Part shown: positions 24,879 through 36,004 of the stretch, in pieces
Position numbering within the stretch: position 1 is the first letter of the stretch
Layout: each line of letters starts with the position of its first letter
NCBI RefSeq assembly: GCF_963259705.1
Contig: NC_081861.1
Span: 64,337,623-64,401,622, forward strand
Direction of reading: 5' to 3'
DNA from: Myotis daubentonii
Lineage: Eukaryota > Chordata > Mammalia > Chiroptera > Vespertilionidae
Length of the DNA stretch: 64,000 nt
The notes under the pieces: generated by a model
Seen by the model: only the letters and a program-made list of their open reading frames with translations
Databases searched by the model: none
What the model was told of the DNA's origin: nothing
Translations under genes and position numbers: made by a program

Positions 24879-25035
24879 GGAACCTAATATATGTTGACGA
24901 CAGATTATTTGACTTTGGGTGGGGGCACACAGTGCAATATACAGATCTTGTAACATAGAAACTCACACCTGAAACCTATATGATCATATTAACCAATGTC
25001 ACCCAATACATTTAGTTTAAAAAGAAATAAAATAG

Positions 25036-25250
25036 CCTGGCCAGCATGGCCCAGTGGTTGAGCATCGACCTATAAACCAGAAGGTAACAGTTCAATTCCC
25101 TGTAAGGGCATGTGCCCAGCTTGCAGGCTGGATCCCCAGTGTGGGTTGTGCAGGAGGCAGCCTATCAATGATTCTCTCTCATCATTCATGTTTCTATCTT
25201 TCTCTCCCTCTTCCTTCCTCTCTAAAACCAATAAAAATATATTTTAAAAA
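25036..25250 (+). mobile_element. VES SINE at the L1 tail
   Basis: The head GCCTGGCCAGCATGGCCCAG, B-box-like AGTTCAATTCCCTG, body GGAGGCAGCCTATCAATG and an A-rich tail. It sits directly after the A-rich tail of the L1 at 25,035, an A-rich target preferred by L1-driven insertion. Confidence 0.92.
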
Positions 25251-25679
25251 AGAAAGAAAATATATCTCCCTAGTTTCAATGACATAGAATATGATGACTG
25301 CCTTGCAATAAATAAACCCTAATTTAAATTCCACAAATACAACATGTCAGCTTATTAATGAATGATTTCAAATCCTCTACTAAAGAGTGACTTTTAAGAA
25401 TATTTCAGTGATCTGGCCACACCCCACTCAGTTGATGAATCAGCTGATATGGCTGATAAGCTAGGACGGGTGTTCCCTGGCTTGCCTAAGGACTCCTAGG
25501 AAGGCTGCACACACAGCCCAGTGTTGCTTTTTATTTTTGTTGTGGTTCCATATACCTTGAGCAAGTGATGAGCATATATAAATATTGAGAAAATTACAGA
25601 CCTTCCAATCACACAGCACCTACAGTCTCCCAGAGATCAGGATAATCTCACAGACTTTACTTCCATGGGACAGAATTAT
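25251..25679. other. No recognised repeat or gene
   Basis: Nothing specific identified. Confidence 0.35.
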
Positions 25680-25965
25680 ATAGTGGTCAAGTTAATAACT
25701 TACAGAATCAAATGGACCTGGGTTTGAATCTATGAGCAGCAATTTACTAGTATTAGCTATCTGACCTTGGACAAGTTTCTTAACCTCTCTTATTCTTTAT
25801 TTCCTAATATCTAAAATGAGGAAAATACTGCTATCTGCCTCAGAGCGTTGAGGAGAGAGGTAGCACATTAATTATTGTGAAGGGCTTAGCAAAATGTTAA
25901 GTGCATATTATGTAGTCAGTATATAAATGATAGCTCCTCTTGCTGCCGCCACCGCTGCAGCTGTT
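25680..25965 (+). repeat. MIR SINE (ancient)
   Basis: Well-kept MIR order: GACCTGGGTTTGAATCTATG, CTGACCTTGGACAAGTTTCT, TAACCTCTCTTATTC, AAAATGAGGAAAATACTG and GGGCTTAGCAAAATGTTAAG. Confidence 0.85.
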
Positions 25966-27174
25966 ATTGTTGTTATTAGAGCATCATTAGAAATCCCACA
26001 GAAGCAAAATGGGAGAGGGAAAGGACAGGCAAAGAATAAGGAATAAGTGATACATCTCCTCTGTGGAGAGTGTGAGTAGAAGAGAATGATGGCTTACTAG
26101 CTAATTTCTTACACTTTACCACATAATTCCAAAGAAAGTAAAGTGCCCGTTTTGCTCTGTCAACTACATTTCTAACTCTTTTGAACAATCAGGGTCATAA
26201 AATACAAGGCAAAGCATAAATTTGCAATCATTTTTGCTTTTCTTGTAAAGTGTATGCCACATGATTAGGATAAATTTAATAAACAGGTGATGATTTACAT
26301 ATTTCTAAATTATCAAAACTGATTTGGGAAAAGCCTTTAGATATTCAAAAGCTCTTTGTTCTTGTTACACTCATACAGTCTGTTCTAAGAAAAACTGGTC
26401 ATTATATTTCTGTTTTTTTCTTTTTTAAAAGAGGATCTTGTTATTTATATAAATTCACAAAGAGTACAATGAATTGATAAAAGTCTCTGGGTTTCTTTAA
26501 TTCCATGGTCTCAAATGTTGCAAACAAAAATATACATCCTACTGAAAAGCAATTTTTTAAAAGTCCTAATCCCCACCCAGATAGGAAAAGGGAGATAGGG
26601 GTGTTTTTTGGACATTGTAGAATAAGCATTTCCATCCATTAGAAAAAATTCTGATAGATAGAGAATGCCTGAGAGTGAGGTGTGATTATACAACAGTAAA
26701 TTATTGCCTGCCCCTTTGTTCTCCTGAACACACACAGAACACTCAGGAACACCTATCTGAAAGTTATTGTAACTAACATATTGGCACAAAATGTCACAGA
26801 AAAGCTAAGGGACAAAGTAATTTTAAATGGACAAGCACCCAATATTCAAAATCATAGAGAACATTGAAGAACAGGTTAAAATATATATAATTATGATGTT
26901 TTCTCATGGACAGTGTAATAACTTTAAAAGGGAGCTTTTGACTATAGAAATGCTTTTTGTATGGTATAGAAAGACATTTTTATTATTTTCCAGAATTCCA
27001 AAATATCATTTAGTGGCTAAAAAATAATAGGTTGAGTCCATGTATTTCCTGGGCAATCAGGTAGGTTCTTTCTGGCACACAATAAGGAAATACACTTCTG
27101 TGTGTTCTTTACCAAGATTCTGCCAAGAAACAGGTCTGGTATAGGATTGTTTCCCATAGTAGAAGCTCATGTTC
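25966..27174. other. No recognised repeat or gene
   Basis: AT-rich sequence. The frames at 26,441-26,789 on the minus strand have no recognised domain. Confidence 0.35.
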
Positions 27175-27182
27175 TCCTAGTC

Positions 27183-27417
27183 CAGTGATGGCGAACCTAT
27201 GACACACGTGTCAGAGGTGACACATGAACTCATTTTTTTGGTTGATATTTCTTTGTTAAATGGCATTTAAATATATAAAGTAAATATCAAAAATATAAGT
27301 CTTTGTTTTACTATGGTTGCAAATATCAAAAAATTTCTATATGTGACACGGCACCAGAGTTAAGTTAGGGTTTTTCAAAATGCTGACACGCCGAGCTCAA
27401 AAGGTTCGCCATCACTG
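27183..27417. mobile_element. Non-autonomous hAT transposon A (235 bp)
   Basis: Inverted termini CAGTGATGGCGAACCTATGA and, in reverse, CAGTGATGGCGAACCTTTTG. TCCTAGTC precedes it at 27175-27182. The interior is AT-rich and non-coding. Only six bases (TTAAGT) separate it from a second hAT element. Confidence 0.88.
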
Positions 27418-27423
27418 TTAAGT

Positions 27424-27634
27424 CAGTGGTCAGCAAACTGAGGCTCATGAGCCACATGCAGCTCTTTGGCCCCTTGAGTGTGGCTCTTCCACAAAATACC
27501 GACTTCTGCTCATGGGCCACGAAGTTTCAATCGTTCTGTATGTGCATGCCCACATGTGGTATTTTGTGGAAGAGCCACACTCAAGGGGCCAAAGAGCCGC
27601 ATGTGGCTTGCCAACTGCAGTTTGCCAACCACTG
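27424..27634. mobile_element. Fold-back hAT transposon B (211 bp)
   Basis: Termini CAGTGGTCAGCAAACTG and, in reverse, CAGTGGTTGGCAAACTG. A 39-base arm at 27462-27500 is repeated as a perfect inverted copy at 27558-27596, so the element can fold on itself. TCCTAGGT follows at 27635-27642, matching the 8-mer left of element A at six positions. The right arm is shared with the hAT at 29,906. Confidence 0.9.
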
Positions 27635-27642
27635 TCCTAGGT

Positions 27643-27954
27643 GATCCTAAACACCTTAAGAATTAGGGTGTAGAAATTAAAATAGCAAAAGCAAGTTACA
27701 GGCAGAAATGCAGATGGTCCATGCTTTGCCTTCAGAAGCCCCATGTTAGTAACACACCTCAAGAAGACCAGTTTCTCAAGAGAGTACTTGCATTGAACCA
27801 AATGCTAACAACAAAAACATAATAGCTATTTATTAGTTCACAATGCTAAAAAAAAATTACCGTTACTGAAAGACTTGAAAACTGCACAACCAGCATATTT
27901 CCTCTCTGTAGGCACTTATATGGAGCCCAAATTAAAGTCAGAAAGTTGGTTAGT
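27643..27954. other. No recognised repeat or gene
   Basis: Nothing specific identified. Confidence 0.35.
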
Positions 27955-28158
27955 GAGCCAGGTGGAGTGGCTTAGTGGTTGAGAGTCAATCCATGAACCT
28001 AGAGGTCACTGGTTTGATTCCTGCTCAGGGCACATGTCCAGGATGGCTGGATCCCAGTAAGGGGCAGGCAGGAGGCAGCCAATGGATGGTGTTTCTCTCT
28101 CATTGTCATTTCTATCTCTCTACCCCTCTTCCTTCCTCTCTCTCTAAAAATCAATAAA

Positions 28159-28160
<2 letters not shown>
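27955..28160 (+). mobile_element. VES SINE, plus strand
   Basis: Head GAGCCAGGTGGAGTGGCTTA, B-box-like GGTTTGATTCCTGCTCAGGG, body GGCAGGAGGCAGCCAATGG, CT-rich region, tail AATCAATAAAAAC. Its tail continues into an (AT)n tract. Confidence 0.9.

Positions 28161-28161
<1 letters not shown>

Positions 28162-28206
<45 letters not shown>
28162..28206. repeat. (AT)n microsatellite
   Basis: About 22 AT dinucleotides extend the SINE tail and end four bases before a Helitron terminus. Confidence 0.97.
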
Positions 28207-28210
<4 letters not shown>

Positions 28211-28211
<1 letters not shown>

Positions 28212-28556
28212 TAGAGGCCTGGTGCATGGATTCATGCACTGGTGGGGTCCCTCAGCCTGGCCTGTGGGGATTGGGCCAAAACCCACTCTCCGACATCCCT
28301 TGAGGGGTTCCAGATTGTGAGAGGGCACAGGCCAGGAGAGGGACCCCACTGGTGCACGATTAGGGCCAAGGAGAGACTGCAGGAGGCCTCCAGGGTGTGC
28401 CCGGCCCATCTTGCCCAGTCTCGATCAGCCGGATCCCAGAAGCAAGCTAACCTACTGGTTGGAGCATCTGCCCCCTGAGGGTCAATGTGCATCATAGTGA
28501 CTTGTCCAATGGTCAAATGAATGGACACTTAGCATATTAGGCTTTCATGATATAGA
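28211..28556 (-). mobile_element. HeliBat-type Helitron, minus strand (346 bp)
   Basis: Begins CTAGAGGCCTGGTGCATGGA at 28211 (the 3' end in reverse, with a GTGCATG-ATTCATGCAC hairpin) and ends GGCTTTCATGATATAGA at 28556 (reverse of the TC-starting 5' end, with GCATATTAGG just inside). Non-coding. Confidence 0.9.
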
Positions 28557-29147
28557 ATATATATATATATGCTCGGTGAGGTTGGAATCAAAACCAAAGA
28601 CATTAGATAGATGAATTTTTAATGTTATCAAGCTAAGAAAGATAGTCACAATAAAACTGATCTTACCAATGGAATTAAAATTCTTGATTCTGTTGGCAGC
28701 ATTACCCAGTCCCCATTTTCACACTAGAAATAGTTGTAAATTAGGCCCTTTATCTCCCAGGTAGTGCTTGTATAGATTCTACCAACATTTGCCTCTGTGA
28801 TGCTTACATTGCTTTCAAATAATTACTTATTAAGCAAACTTATTACTACCTGTAGTTGAACTATGCAATGACAATGGAAGGTTTACATAAATAAATCAAT
28901 TCATGTAGGCAGGCCAGGAGAAAAAAAATACAAAGCTAGAAAGAGAGGGCATGATTGAATTGTTTTGGTAAGACAGATTTTCCAAAATACCTATATTTTA
29001 TTTGTTTTGTCTTCTCGCCTAAAAACTAATGTATAATTTTTACACTGTTACCAAACAAAACTGTGACTGTTTCATTACTTAAATACTTATTTCATGTACT
29101 TCCAACAGTTTCGTCTGAAAGGTGTTGAAACTTGATTTTTTTCTTTT
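28557..29147. other. No recognised repeat or gene
   Basis: A short (AT) run at the start, then AT-rich sequence without recognised features. Confidence 0.35.
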
Positions 29148-29365
29148 CTTTTTTTTAATATATTTTATTAATTTTACAGAGAAGAAGGGAGAGGCATAGA
29201 GAGTTAGAAATATCAATGAGAGAGAAACATCAATCAGCTGCCTTCTGCATGCCCCCTACTGGGGATGTGCTTGCAACCAAGGTACATGTCCTTGACTGGA
29301 ATCGAACCTGGGACCCTTCAGTCCACAGGCTGACACTCTATCCACTAAGCCAAGCTGGTTAGGGC
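29148..29365 (-). mobile_element. VES SINE, minus strand
   Basis: TTTAATATATTTTATTAATT tail, GAGAAGAAGGGAGAGGCATA, ACATCAATCAGCTGCCTTC, B-box counterpart GGAATCGAACCTGGGACCC, head ending AAGCTGGTTAGGGC. GATTTTTTTCTTTT is found on both sides. Confidence 0.93.
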
Positions 29366-29540
29366 TCGATTTTTTTCTTTTTGAAAATTTGAGGAAAGAG
29401 ATTGCCTACCCTCTTACGATTCTCTGATGCACATTATGGAAAGATGATATATCAGTCAGTTGACACATGAATAATTATTCCACATCTACCATGTGCTTAG
29501 CAGACTTTGGTTCCAGGCAGTATGGAAGAATTACAGAATA
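29366..29540. other. No recognised repeat or gene
   Basis: Short spacer sequence before the next Helitron pair. Confidence 0.35.
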
Positions 29541-30455
29541 CCAGAGGCCTGGTGCATGAAATTCGTGCACTCGGGGGGAGAGGGGGTCCCTCAGCCTGGC
29601 CTGCACCCTCTCGTAGTTTAGGAGCCCTTGGGGGATGTCCGACTGAAGGCTTAGGCCCTCCCCCCATGGGAAGCGGGCCTAAGCCAGCAGTCAGACATCC
29701 TTAGTGCTGCTGGAGAGGCGGGAGAGACTCCTGCCACCACCGCTGCACTTGCCAGCCATGAGCTTGGCTTCTGGCTGAGCAGCACTCCCCCTGTGGGAGC
29801 AAACTGACCACCAGGGGGCAGCTCCTGCATTGCGTGTCTGCTTCCCTGGTGGTCTGTGTGCATCATAGCAACAGGCTGAAACTGGCTCACTGACATCCCC
29901 TAAGGCAGTGGTCAGCAAACTCATTAGTCAACAGAGCCAAATATCAACAATACAGCGATTGAAATTTCTTTTGAGAGCCAAATTTTTTAAACTTAAACTA
30001 TATAGGTAGGTACATTGTTATTAACTTAATTAGGGTACTCCTAAAGCTTAGGAAGAGCCACACTCAAGGGGCCAAAGAGCCCCATGTGGCTCGCGAGCTG
30101 CAGTTTGCCAACCACTGCCCTAAGGAGTCCCAGATTGTGAGAGGGTGCAAGCCAGGCTGAGGAACCCCCACTGGTGCACAATCAGGACTGGGGAAGGACA
30201 TGGGAAGTTGGCCAGGCAGGGAAGGACCCTGGGAGGGCTCCAGGGCATGTCCAGCCCATCTTGCTCAGTCCCAATTGGCCGGACCCCAGCAGCAAGCTAA
30301 TCTACCAGTCAGAACATCTGCCCCCTGGTGGTCAGTGCACAGCATAGCGAGCGGTTGAGTATCCCTAGCATATCATTAGCATATTATGCTTTGATTGGTT
30401 GAACAGCCAACCAGACGATGGGACACTTAGCATATTAAACTTTCATTATATAGGA
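29541..30455 (-). mobile_element. HeliBat-type Helitron, minus strand, split by a hAT
   Basis: Begins (T>C)CAGAGGCCTGGTGCATGAA at 29541 and ends TTTCATTATATAGGA at 30455. GC-rich HeliBat interior (GGTCCCTCAGCCTGG, GACCACCAGGGGGCAGC). A hAT lies at 29906-30117. The next Helitron starts at 30456 with no spacer. Confidence 0.9.
29906..30117. mobile_element. hAT MITE inside a Helitron, perfect 8-bp target duplication
   Basis: Termini CAGTGGTCAGCAAACTC and, in reverse, CAGTGGTTGGCAAACTG. CCCTAAGG flanks both sides (29898-29905, 30118-30125). The right end contains GAAGAGCCACACTCAAGG, shared with the fold-back hAT at 27,424. It is younger than its Helitron host copy. Confidence 0.95.
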
Positions 30456-31082
30456 CTAGAGGCCTGGTCCATGAAAATTCATGCACTGGAGAGGGGTCCC
30501 TCAGCCTGGCCTTCCCCCTCTCACAGTCCGGGAGTCCTCAGGGGCAGAAGGCAACCTGGTGATCGGGGGAAGGTGATGCTCCCATCACACCTCTGCTTCT
30601 GCCACTGCCAGCAGTGAAAACCTCGGCCAGCCCTCAGGTGGCCGAGGGCGACTGGGCAGCCTCCATCCAAGGCGTGCCTATGCCTTGGGCAGGCCCTGGG
30701 AGGCTTGGGGGCTGAGGGGACTGGGGGACTCTGGAGGCAGGTGCGTGGCAAGGCGGGGCTGAGGAGGACTCTGGAGGCAGGCCTGCCACCCCAGCAGGGC
30801 TGAGAGGACTGGGCACCACCATCTTGTGGCTGTGGGTGCCACCATCTTTGAGGGTGGGTCAGTCAATTAGCATATTCCCTCCTTATTGGCTGTGGGTGTC
30901 ACCATCTTTGAGGGTGGGAAAGTCAATTAGCATATTCCCTCCTTATTGGCTGTGGGTGTCACCATCTTTGAGGGCAGGGCAGGGCAGTCAAGTAGCATAT
31001 TCCTTTCTTATTGGCTGTGGGAGTCACCATCTTTGCAATGGCATGAAGGTCAATTAGCATATTCCCTCTTTATTAGATAGGA
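30456..31082 (-). mobile_element. HeliBat-type Helitron, minus strand, with amplified 5' end
   Basis: Begins CTAGAGGCCTGGTCCATGAA at 30456, exactly where the previous Helitron ends, and stops at TTTATTAGATAGGA (31082). The 5'-terminal ~60 bp are present four times (next entry). The middle is GC-rich and non-coding. Confidence 0.9.
30829..31073. repeat. 60-bp x 4 tandem repeat of the Helitron 5' end
   Basis: Each unit reads GGCTGTGGGTGTCACCATCT, then TTGAGGGTGGG, then CAATTAGCATATTCCCTCCT, TATT. The first two are almost identical and the last two have diverged. Each carries AAGATGGTG on the minus strand and the GCATATTCC block that normally lies once near the Helitron 5' terminus. Confidence 0.93.
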
Positions 31083-31084
31083 TG

Positions 31085-31200
31085 GTTCTTGCTTGAAGGA
31101 GCTTATGATCTAACCTGCAAGAAAAGACAGACACACACATCTAGCATTAGGAATTATACAAGACAATGTATAATTAAGCACCACACTGTGTGATATTGTA
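31085..31200 (-). repeat. L2-like fragment, minus strand (tentative)
   Basis: TTGAAGGAGCTTATGATCTA and AAGAAAAGACAGACACACAC resemble the reverse of an L2 3' region. Short and diverged. Confidence 0.45.
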
Positions 31201-31940
31201 GGAGTTCAGAACAAACCACCCCAAAATGTGACTCTGTGGTACGCAGATTATTTTGAACTAGAGGCAACTGAAACCCTGTTGGCTCCAGAGAGACTTCTGC
31301 CTTGCCCAACCCCCATCCCTTTAACTACCTAGAAGAATTTGAATTAGAAATTATCAGAAATAACTTTTTATAACCTACCTATATGGCAGGGTGAACTTCT
31401 AGTTACTAAACATCTGCTGTTACCATTCTGAAATAACCTTTTGAAGTCCCAAGATACCTTACTTCATCCCTCGCTCAGAATGCCATATATACCTCATTTT
31501 AACTTTCTCTCCCTGAGCCTCTCATGTATGTAGGGTCTCTGACTTTCTCATATGTGTGGGGTTCCCGTCATATGTACAGTGGGGCCTTGACTTACGAGTG
31601 TCCCGACTAACAAGCTTTTTGAGATACGAGCCGTCTCTCAGCTGATTTTTTGCTTTGAGTTCAAGCTAAAATTCTGGTTACAAGCCAGCTTCAGATACTC
31701 CACTGCTAGTTGGTGCAGCGAACATCACAGTGAATGCCACAACATCAGCCCAGCATCACGTGTCTCACTCATTCACTTTTGATTTGACATATGAGTAATT
31801 TGAGTTACGAGCTCCGTCACAGAACAAATTAAACTCGTAAGTCAAGGCCCCACTGTATATAATTAAACTTGGTAATTTTCTCTTGTTAATCTGCCTCGTG
31901 CATATTTAATTATTAGGCCAGCAGAAAGCACATTGAGGAT
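31201..31940 (+). mobile_element. LTR-like sequence (tentative), interrupted by a MITE
   Basis: The segment CTTTCTCTCCCTGAGCCTCT, GTAGGGTCTCTGACTTTCTC and, after the MITE, TTGTTAATCTGCCTCGTGCA with TAATTATTAGGCCAGCAGAA is arranged like the U5 part of an ERV LTR. No clear TG/CA ends were found. Confidence 0.4.
31577..31855. mobile_element. Tc1/mariner-superfamily (Tigger-like) MITE, 279 bp
   Basis: Inverted termini CAGTGGGGCCTTGACTTACG and, in reverse, CAGTGGGGCCTTGACTTACG are identical over 20 bases and flanked by TA (31575-31576, 31856-31857). The interior has no coding frame. It interrupts an older LTR-like sequence. Confidence 0.9.
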
Positions 31941-32067
31941 ACAGGAAAGTTTCTTCTTCCCCCACAATATATACTGTAAGTGCTTGAACATCAGTAAGGG
32001 CGAGAATACTTAGGAAAGATGACATGGATGAAGTGGAACTTGCTTTAGACTGTAAAACAGGAGTAAA

Positions 32068-32329
32068 GCCCTGGCCGGTGTGGCTCAATTGGTTGGAGAG
32101 TTGTCCTGTGCACCGAAGGGTGGAGGGTTCTATTCCTGGCCAGAGCACATACCTGGCTTATGGGTTCAATCCTTAGTTGGAGCATATATGGGAGGCAACT
32201 GATGGATGTTTCTTTCTCACATCAATGTTTCCCTCTCTCTCTCTGCCCTCCCTTCCTCTGTCTCTAAAATCAATGAAAGCATATCCTTGGGTAAGGATAA
32301 TACTACTAATAATACTACTACTAATTATA
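32068..32329 (+). mobile_element. VES SINE, near full length
   Basis: Head GCCCTGGCCGGTGTGGCTCA, GGTTCTATTCCTGGCCAGAG, body ATGTTTCTTTCTCACATCAA, and the full 3' part (AAGCATATCCTTGGGTAAGG). GTAAAACAGGAGTAA (about 32052) and GTAAAACTTGAGTAA (32330-32344) form a diverged target duplication. Confidence 0.93.
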
Positions 32330-32493
32330 GTAAAACTTGAGTAAGATCTGTTGCGGTTGAAGGGGGATAGGAAGGGTATTACCAACATGAATCTTATTTT
32401 AGTCATAAATTGTCTGAATATTTGTCCAATGTACCTTTTCCTGTTATGTTTTGCTTATGGTGCTCCTGTGATGCAGAAATTTAAGTGTTTGTG

Positions 32494-32712
32494 CCCTAGC
32501 TGGTTTGGCTCACTGGATAGAGCATCAGCCTGTGAAATGAAAGGTCCCAGGTTTGATTCCGGTCAAGGGCACATGCCCGGGTTGTGGGCTCAACCCCCAG
32601 TGGGGGACTTGTAAGAGGCAGCCGATCCATTACTCTCTCTCTCATCATTGATGTTTCTATTCTCTCTCCCTCTTCCTTCCTCTCTGAAATCAATAAAAAT
32701 ATATTTATAAAA
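32494..32712 (+). mobile_element. VES SINE with perfect 19-bp target duplication
   Basis: AGAAATTTAAGTGTTTGTG stands at 32475-32493 and 32713-32731. Head CCCTAGCTGGTTTGGCTCAC, B box GGTTTGATTCCGGTCAAGG, CT-rich body, tail AATCAATAAAAATATATTT. Confidence 0.96.
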
Positions 32713-32731
32713 AGAAATTTAAGTGTTTGTG

Positions 32732-33339
32732 TATTTAAAGTTTTAATTCTTTTGTTCTGCAACTTATTTCACTGTTCTTATGCCTAGAAAAACCTTTCCA
32801 TATTTAGTAAGTTAAATATTAACTTAAATTTCCTTTTTGAACTTTTACATTTATGTTTTAACATTTTACTTTTTATGTGTCAGTTTATTTTCATATATTT
32901 TGTGAGATAAGAATCTACAGGTTTTTCATATATTGATTTTCTACAACAGTATTTTTGTACAGATGCATCATTTCCCAGTCGTTTGTTAAACATCCTCTCT
33001 TTACATGTTAAATTCCAATGTATATTATGTTTTGCTTCAGAGTGAAATTACTTTTACCATTAATTTGTCTTTAGATTCTTATATGAATCTTATATTTTGA
33101 AATTATTTTCCGTTATAATATACCTTACTTAGCATTTTGTTTTTTCATAAATGTATTTGCTATTTTTGTCTAATTATTCCCTAGGTGCACTTGACATCAT
33201 TTTGTCAATAAACAAAAATTCCCATTGTGTTCATTTCTGGATTTTTTATTATTACTTTCACTACTAGTTTTTACTACTCTCACATATAATCATATCTTCC
33301 TACATATAATTTCTACTCTAGCCAAACTAGATTTTTCCC
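32732..33339. other. No recognised repeat or gene
   Basis: Strongly AT-rich, nothing identified. Confidence 0.35.
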
Positions 33340-33510
33340 ATTTTTTTGCTTTTCCACTCCAATACATTCTACTCATTCTGTTTCTTCATCTTTACCAATG
33401 GAAATTCTATCCACCTTTTAAGGTTTAATTCAACATTATCTCCTGATCTTTGACGAAGTCTTTTCCCGATCAACCCATATTACTGTGTCTGTTCTTTCGT
33501 GTCAGTAATC
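33340..33510 (+). repeat. L2 LINE 3' fragment
   Basis: CCTTTTAAGGTTTAATTCAA, TCTTTGACGAAGTCTTTTCC and CGATCAACCCATATTACTG follow the L2 3' order, diverged. Confidence 0.5.
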
Positions 33511-34575
33511 ATGAAAACTAGCATAATGCCCAGGGGACCCACTTTGCTGTAAAAAGCCTTGAGGTTCTTTTGATGTCAACCTGGTGGGTGTAGATTGTTG
33601 CTAGTGCTATTGACAGTTGTGGCATCATTCTTATATATGGTAATAGAAACCATAGAAACAGATGTTCTTAGGAGTAAGGATGTAAATGGTCAGTGGTTAT
33701 GGATGTTGTTGATATGGAAAAGTCTGTTTTCACAGGACTGAGTTTCCCTCAGCACACTAATAATTCAATTAATCTTATGGGTACTTTTTTTCTTATGAAT
33801 CAGCCATTTCACAAAACCTGAAATAAAGGCTATCAAGTTCTATAAAGAATGAAAAATGAAGATGTTATTCTTTTCTAATTTGGCACTGTTCACAAGCATG
33901 ACTCTTGGTTCTACTTATACCCTAGTAGGTATTCTCTATCACAGGATCTGTTTCCAAATTACAAAAGGTAATATACATTTTAATTGGATCCTTGTTATCT
34001 ATCTAAAAACTGCAAATGAAATAATTACTTAACATTCTCCCTTCAATAATTTTATCCATTTTTAATGACTAAATTCTACGTTCATGTTAAAAAAGTTCAA
34101 CACTTATCAGCAATTATGAATATAAAAATAAAGTCTAATGATATAATAAAATACAGTACATAAAAAATGGTGCAGAATATAACTGGTGGTTAATTAAGAG
34201 ATAATGTCCACAGTACTGAATAGTGTCATCCTTTGGCACAAATATTAAGGTGAAGGAATGTCATTATTTAAAGCGCAGGAACGTAATTCATAAACACCGT
34301 ACTTATGCTGTGCCTGATTTACAGGAGTACCACCCGATGACAAAAGCAAGAAGGGTATACGAGGATGGTGTTCTCATGCCCTTGACCCTCTGCAACACAT
34401 GCCTTTCTGTCCTGAGGCAAAACACCCTGCCTTGACTTTAGTTTTTCATTTTTAAAATGGAGAAAACATCTCTGCTTTAATTACTTCATATGATTTCAAT
34501 TATTGAAAAATAAAGCCAAAAATAAGAAAGAATATTGACAATTTAAGCAATGTTATATAACTGTGGAAAAGCTTT

Positions 34576-34576
<1 letters not shown>
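33511..34576. other. No recognised repeat or gene
   Basis: AT-rich. A 70-codon frame at 34,223-34,435 starts with GTG rather than ATG and has no recognised domain; it was not called. Confidence 0.35.

Positions 34577-34612
<36 letters not shown>
34577..34612. repeat. (CA)n microsatellite
   Basis: About 17 CA dinucleotides. Confidence 0.98.
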
Positions 34613-34912
34613 AGAGTTGGTATTGGTTTGAAGAACTGTTTTAGTCAATTAGAAGAGTTATGCTCCATAATAATTTTCTCAACTACTCTTCAGTATATGT
34701 TCACAGATACATATATGACTTGTATATAGGGTAAAACTGAGAGCCCTTCAAGTTATCCGTTGCTGAAAAATATGTGAACTCAATAGGGACTTGTAAAATA
34801 CATTTCCTTAGGTTACCTGTAAGATGGATGCCACAGGTCAATTCTAAGATTTAAAATCTCCAATTTTAGTAAAGAAAGAATATTGGAAATAATTCTAACA
34901 AATATATGATTA

Positions 34913-35442
34913 TGTTACCAAGCAAGGGCCTGTTGCCCCATGCCCATAGGAACCAAAATTTTGACACTGGCCTTTGTGAAAATGAGGAGGCTAAAAAACT
35001 AATTCCAATGTAACCCTGATATTTGGGGGGCTAGCGAACTGAATCCATGCCAGCAAGCTCAGTGTACATTCTTGATAACCTATAATTCACTACTTCCTTC
35101 CCAGACACTGGTCTTGCAGAACCTGTTACAGAGGCCATAAAACTGTGAACAGTGCACTGCCCCGGAGGGAGGGTTATTAACGCTGGTGCCAGCCCAGACC
35201 ATCAGCTATGGCCTGGAGACCCCCAACACCTGGGGCCTTCTTGCAAGGCCCGATAAAAGGACCGGAAGCATAATCCATATTTTCGGGACAAAGACTCCAG
35301 GGAAGATATAAAAGAGAAGCCCCCTGCATGCTACTTTACTCAGATTTGGAAAGTTATTCTTTGAGTCTGCTGGTGTAAATAAACAGTGTCACTCCTTTTC
35401 TCTAAAGCATAGCTTGTTTTTTTTCTGTGGTCTTCTGCAACA
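34913..35442 (+). mobile_element. Probable solo LTR
   Basis: The segment contains a TATA-like AGATATAAAAGAG (about 35,305), an AATAAACAG polyadenylation signal (about 35,380) and ends CTTCTGCAACA. The left end is either TGTTACCAAG at 34913 or TGTTGCCCC at 34931. A matching target duplication was not found. Confidence 0.6.
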
Positions 35443-35945
35443 AAAGAAAGAGCTATTTATTTAACGTTGGGGCTGGACAGGTTGTAAGGGTTAGGGAGTT
35501 CAGGGTGGTATGAGGTAATGCTGGTAGGGCCAGTTTTTTAAATATATTTTTATTGATTTCAAAGCAGAAGGAAGAGGGAGAGAGAGATAGAAACATCAGC
35601 GAACACATTGATTGGCTGCCTCCTGCATGCCCAACATGCGGGATCAGCCTTGTAACTCGGGCATGTGCCCTGACCAAGAATCGAACTCGGGAACTCTTGG
35701 TCCATGGGATTATTCTCAATCCACTGAGCCACTCCAGCCTGGCTGGTGGGGCAAGTTTTGATGGGAGGGTTTTGGAACTTGGCCAATTATGGTACAGAGC
35801 AGACAAGGCACAGAGGAATTCTAATCTGGAGGGTTTGATTGGTAAATTCTGCATTTTTCCTTAGCTGGTCTAGGCACTGGATTTTCCTTATTGAAGGACC
35901 TCTCATTGTCCAAAGAGCTCTTGTGGCCACATTTCCGCACTTGAG
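35443..35945. repeat. Unassigned repeat copy 1 (related to 37,590-37,750)
   Basis: AGGGTTAGGGAGTTCAGGG and AAGTTTTGATGGGAGGG followed by GGAACTTGGCC are matched by similar sequence near 37,610 and 37,658. The pair probably belongs to the interior or LTR of an old retrovirus-like element. A VES SINE interrupts this copy. Confidence 0.4.
35532..35746 (-). mobile_element. VES SINE, minus strand
   Basis: Tail TTTAAATATATTTTTATTGA, GAGAGAGAGATAGAAACATC, CATTGATTGGCTGCCTCCTG, B-box counterpart GAATCGAACTCGGGAAC, head ending CTCCAGCCTGGC. GCTGGTAGGGCCAG and GCTGGTGGGGCAAG on the two sides are a diverged target duplication. Confidence 0.92.
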
Positions 35946-36004
35946 TTTTGTAGAATTGTTAGGGGCAGAAAGAGACTACTGGAAACTAATTGTAATTATA
36001 AGAA

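Larger units (their letters stand above)
23060..25035. mobile_element. L1 insertion with inverted 5' part, carrying two nested elements
   Basis: From 23,060 to about 24,325 the minus strand encodes a stretch of L1 ORF2 protein (residues such as [16 protein letters not shown] are recognisable). From about 24,330 to 25,035 the L1 3' UTR is on the plus strand (GTGGTTGCCAGAGGG, ACACCTGAAACCTATATGAT) and ends in an A-rich tail. Opposite orientations of ORF2 and 3' UTR in one copy are the mark of twin priming. The ORF2 part is split by a pogo-type element, the 3' UTR by a solo LTR. Confidence 0.72.
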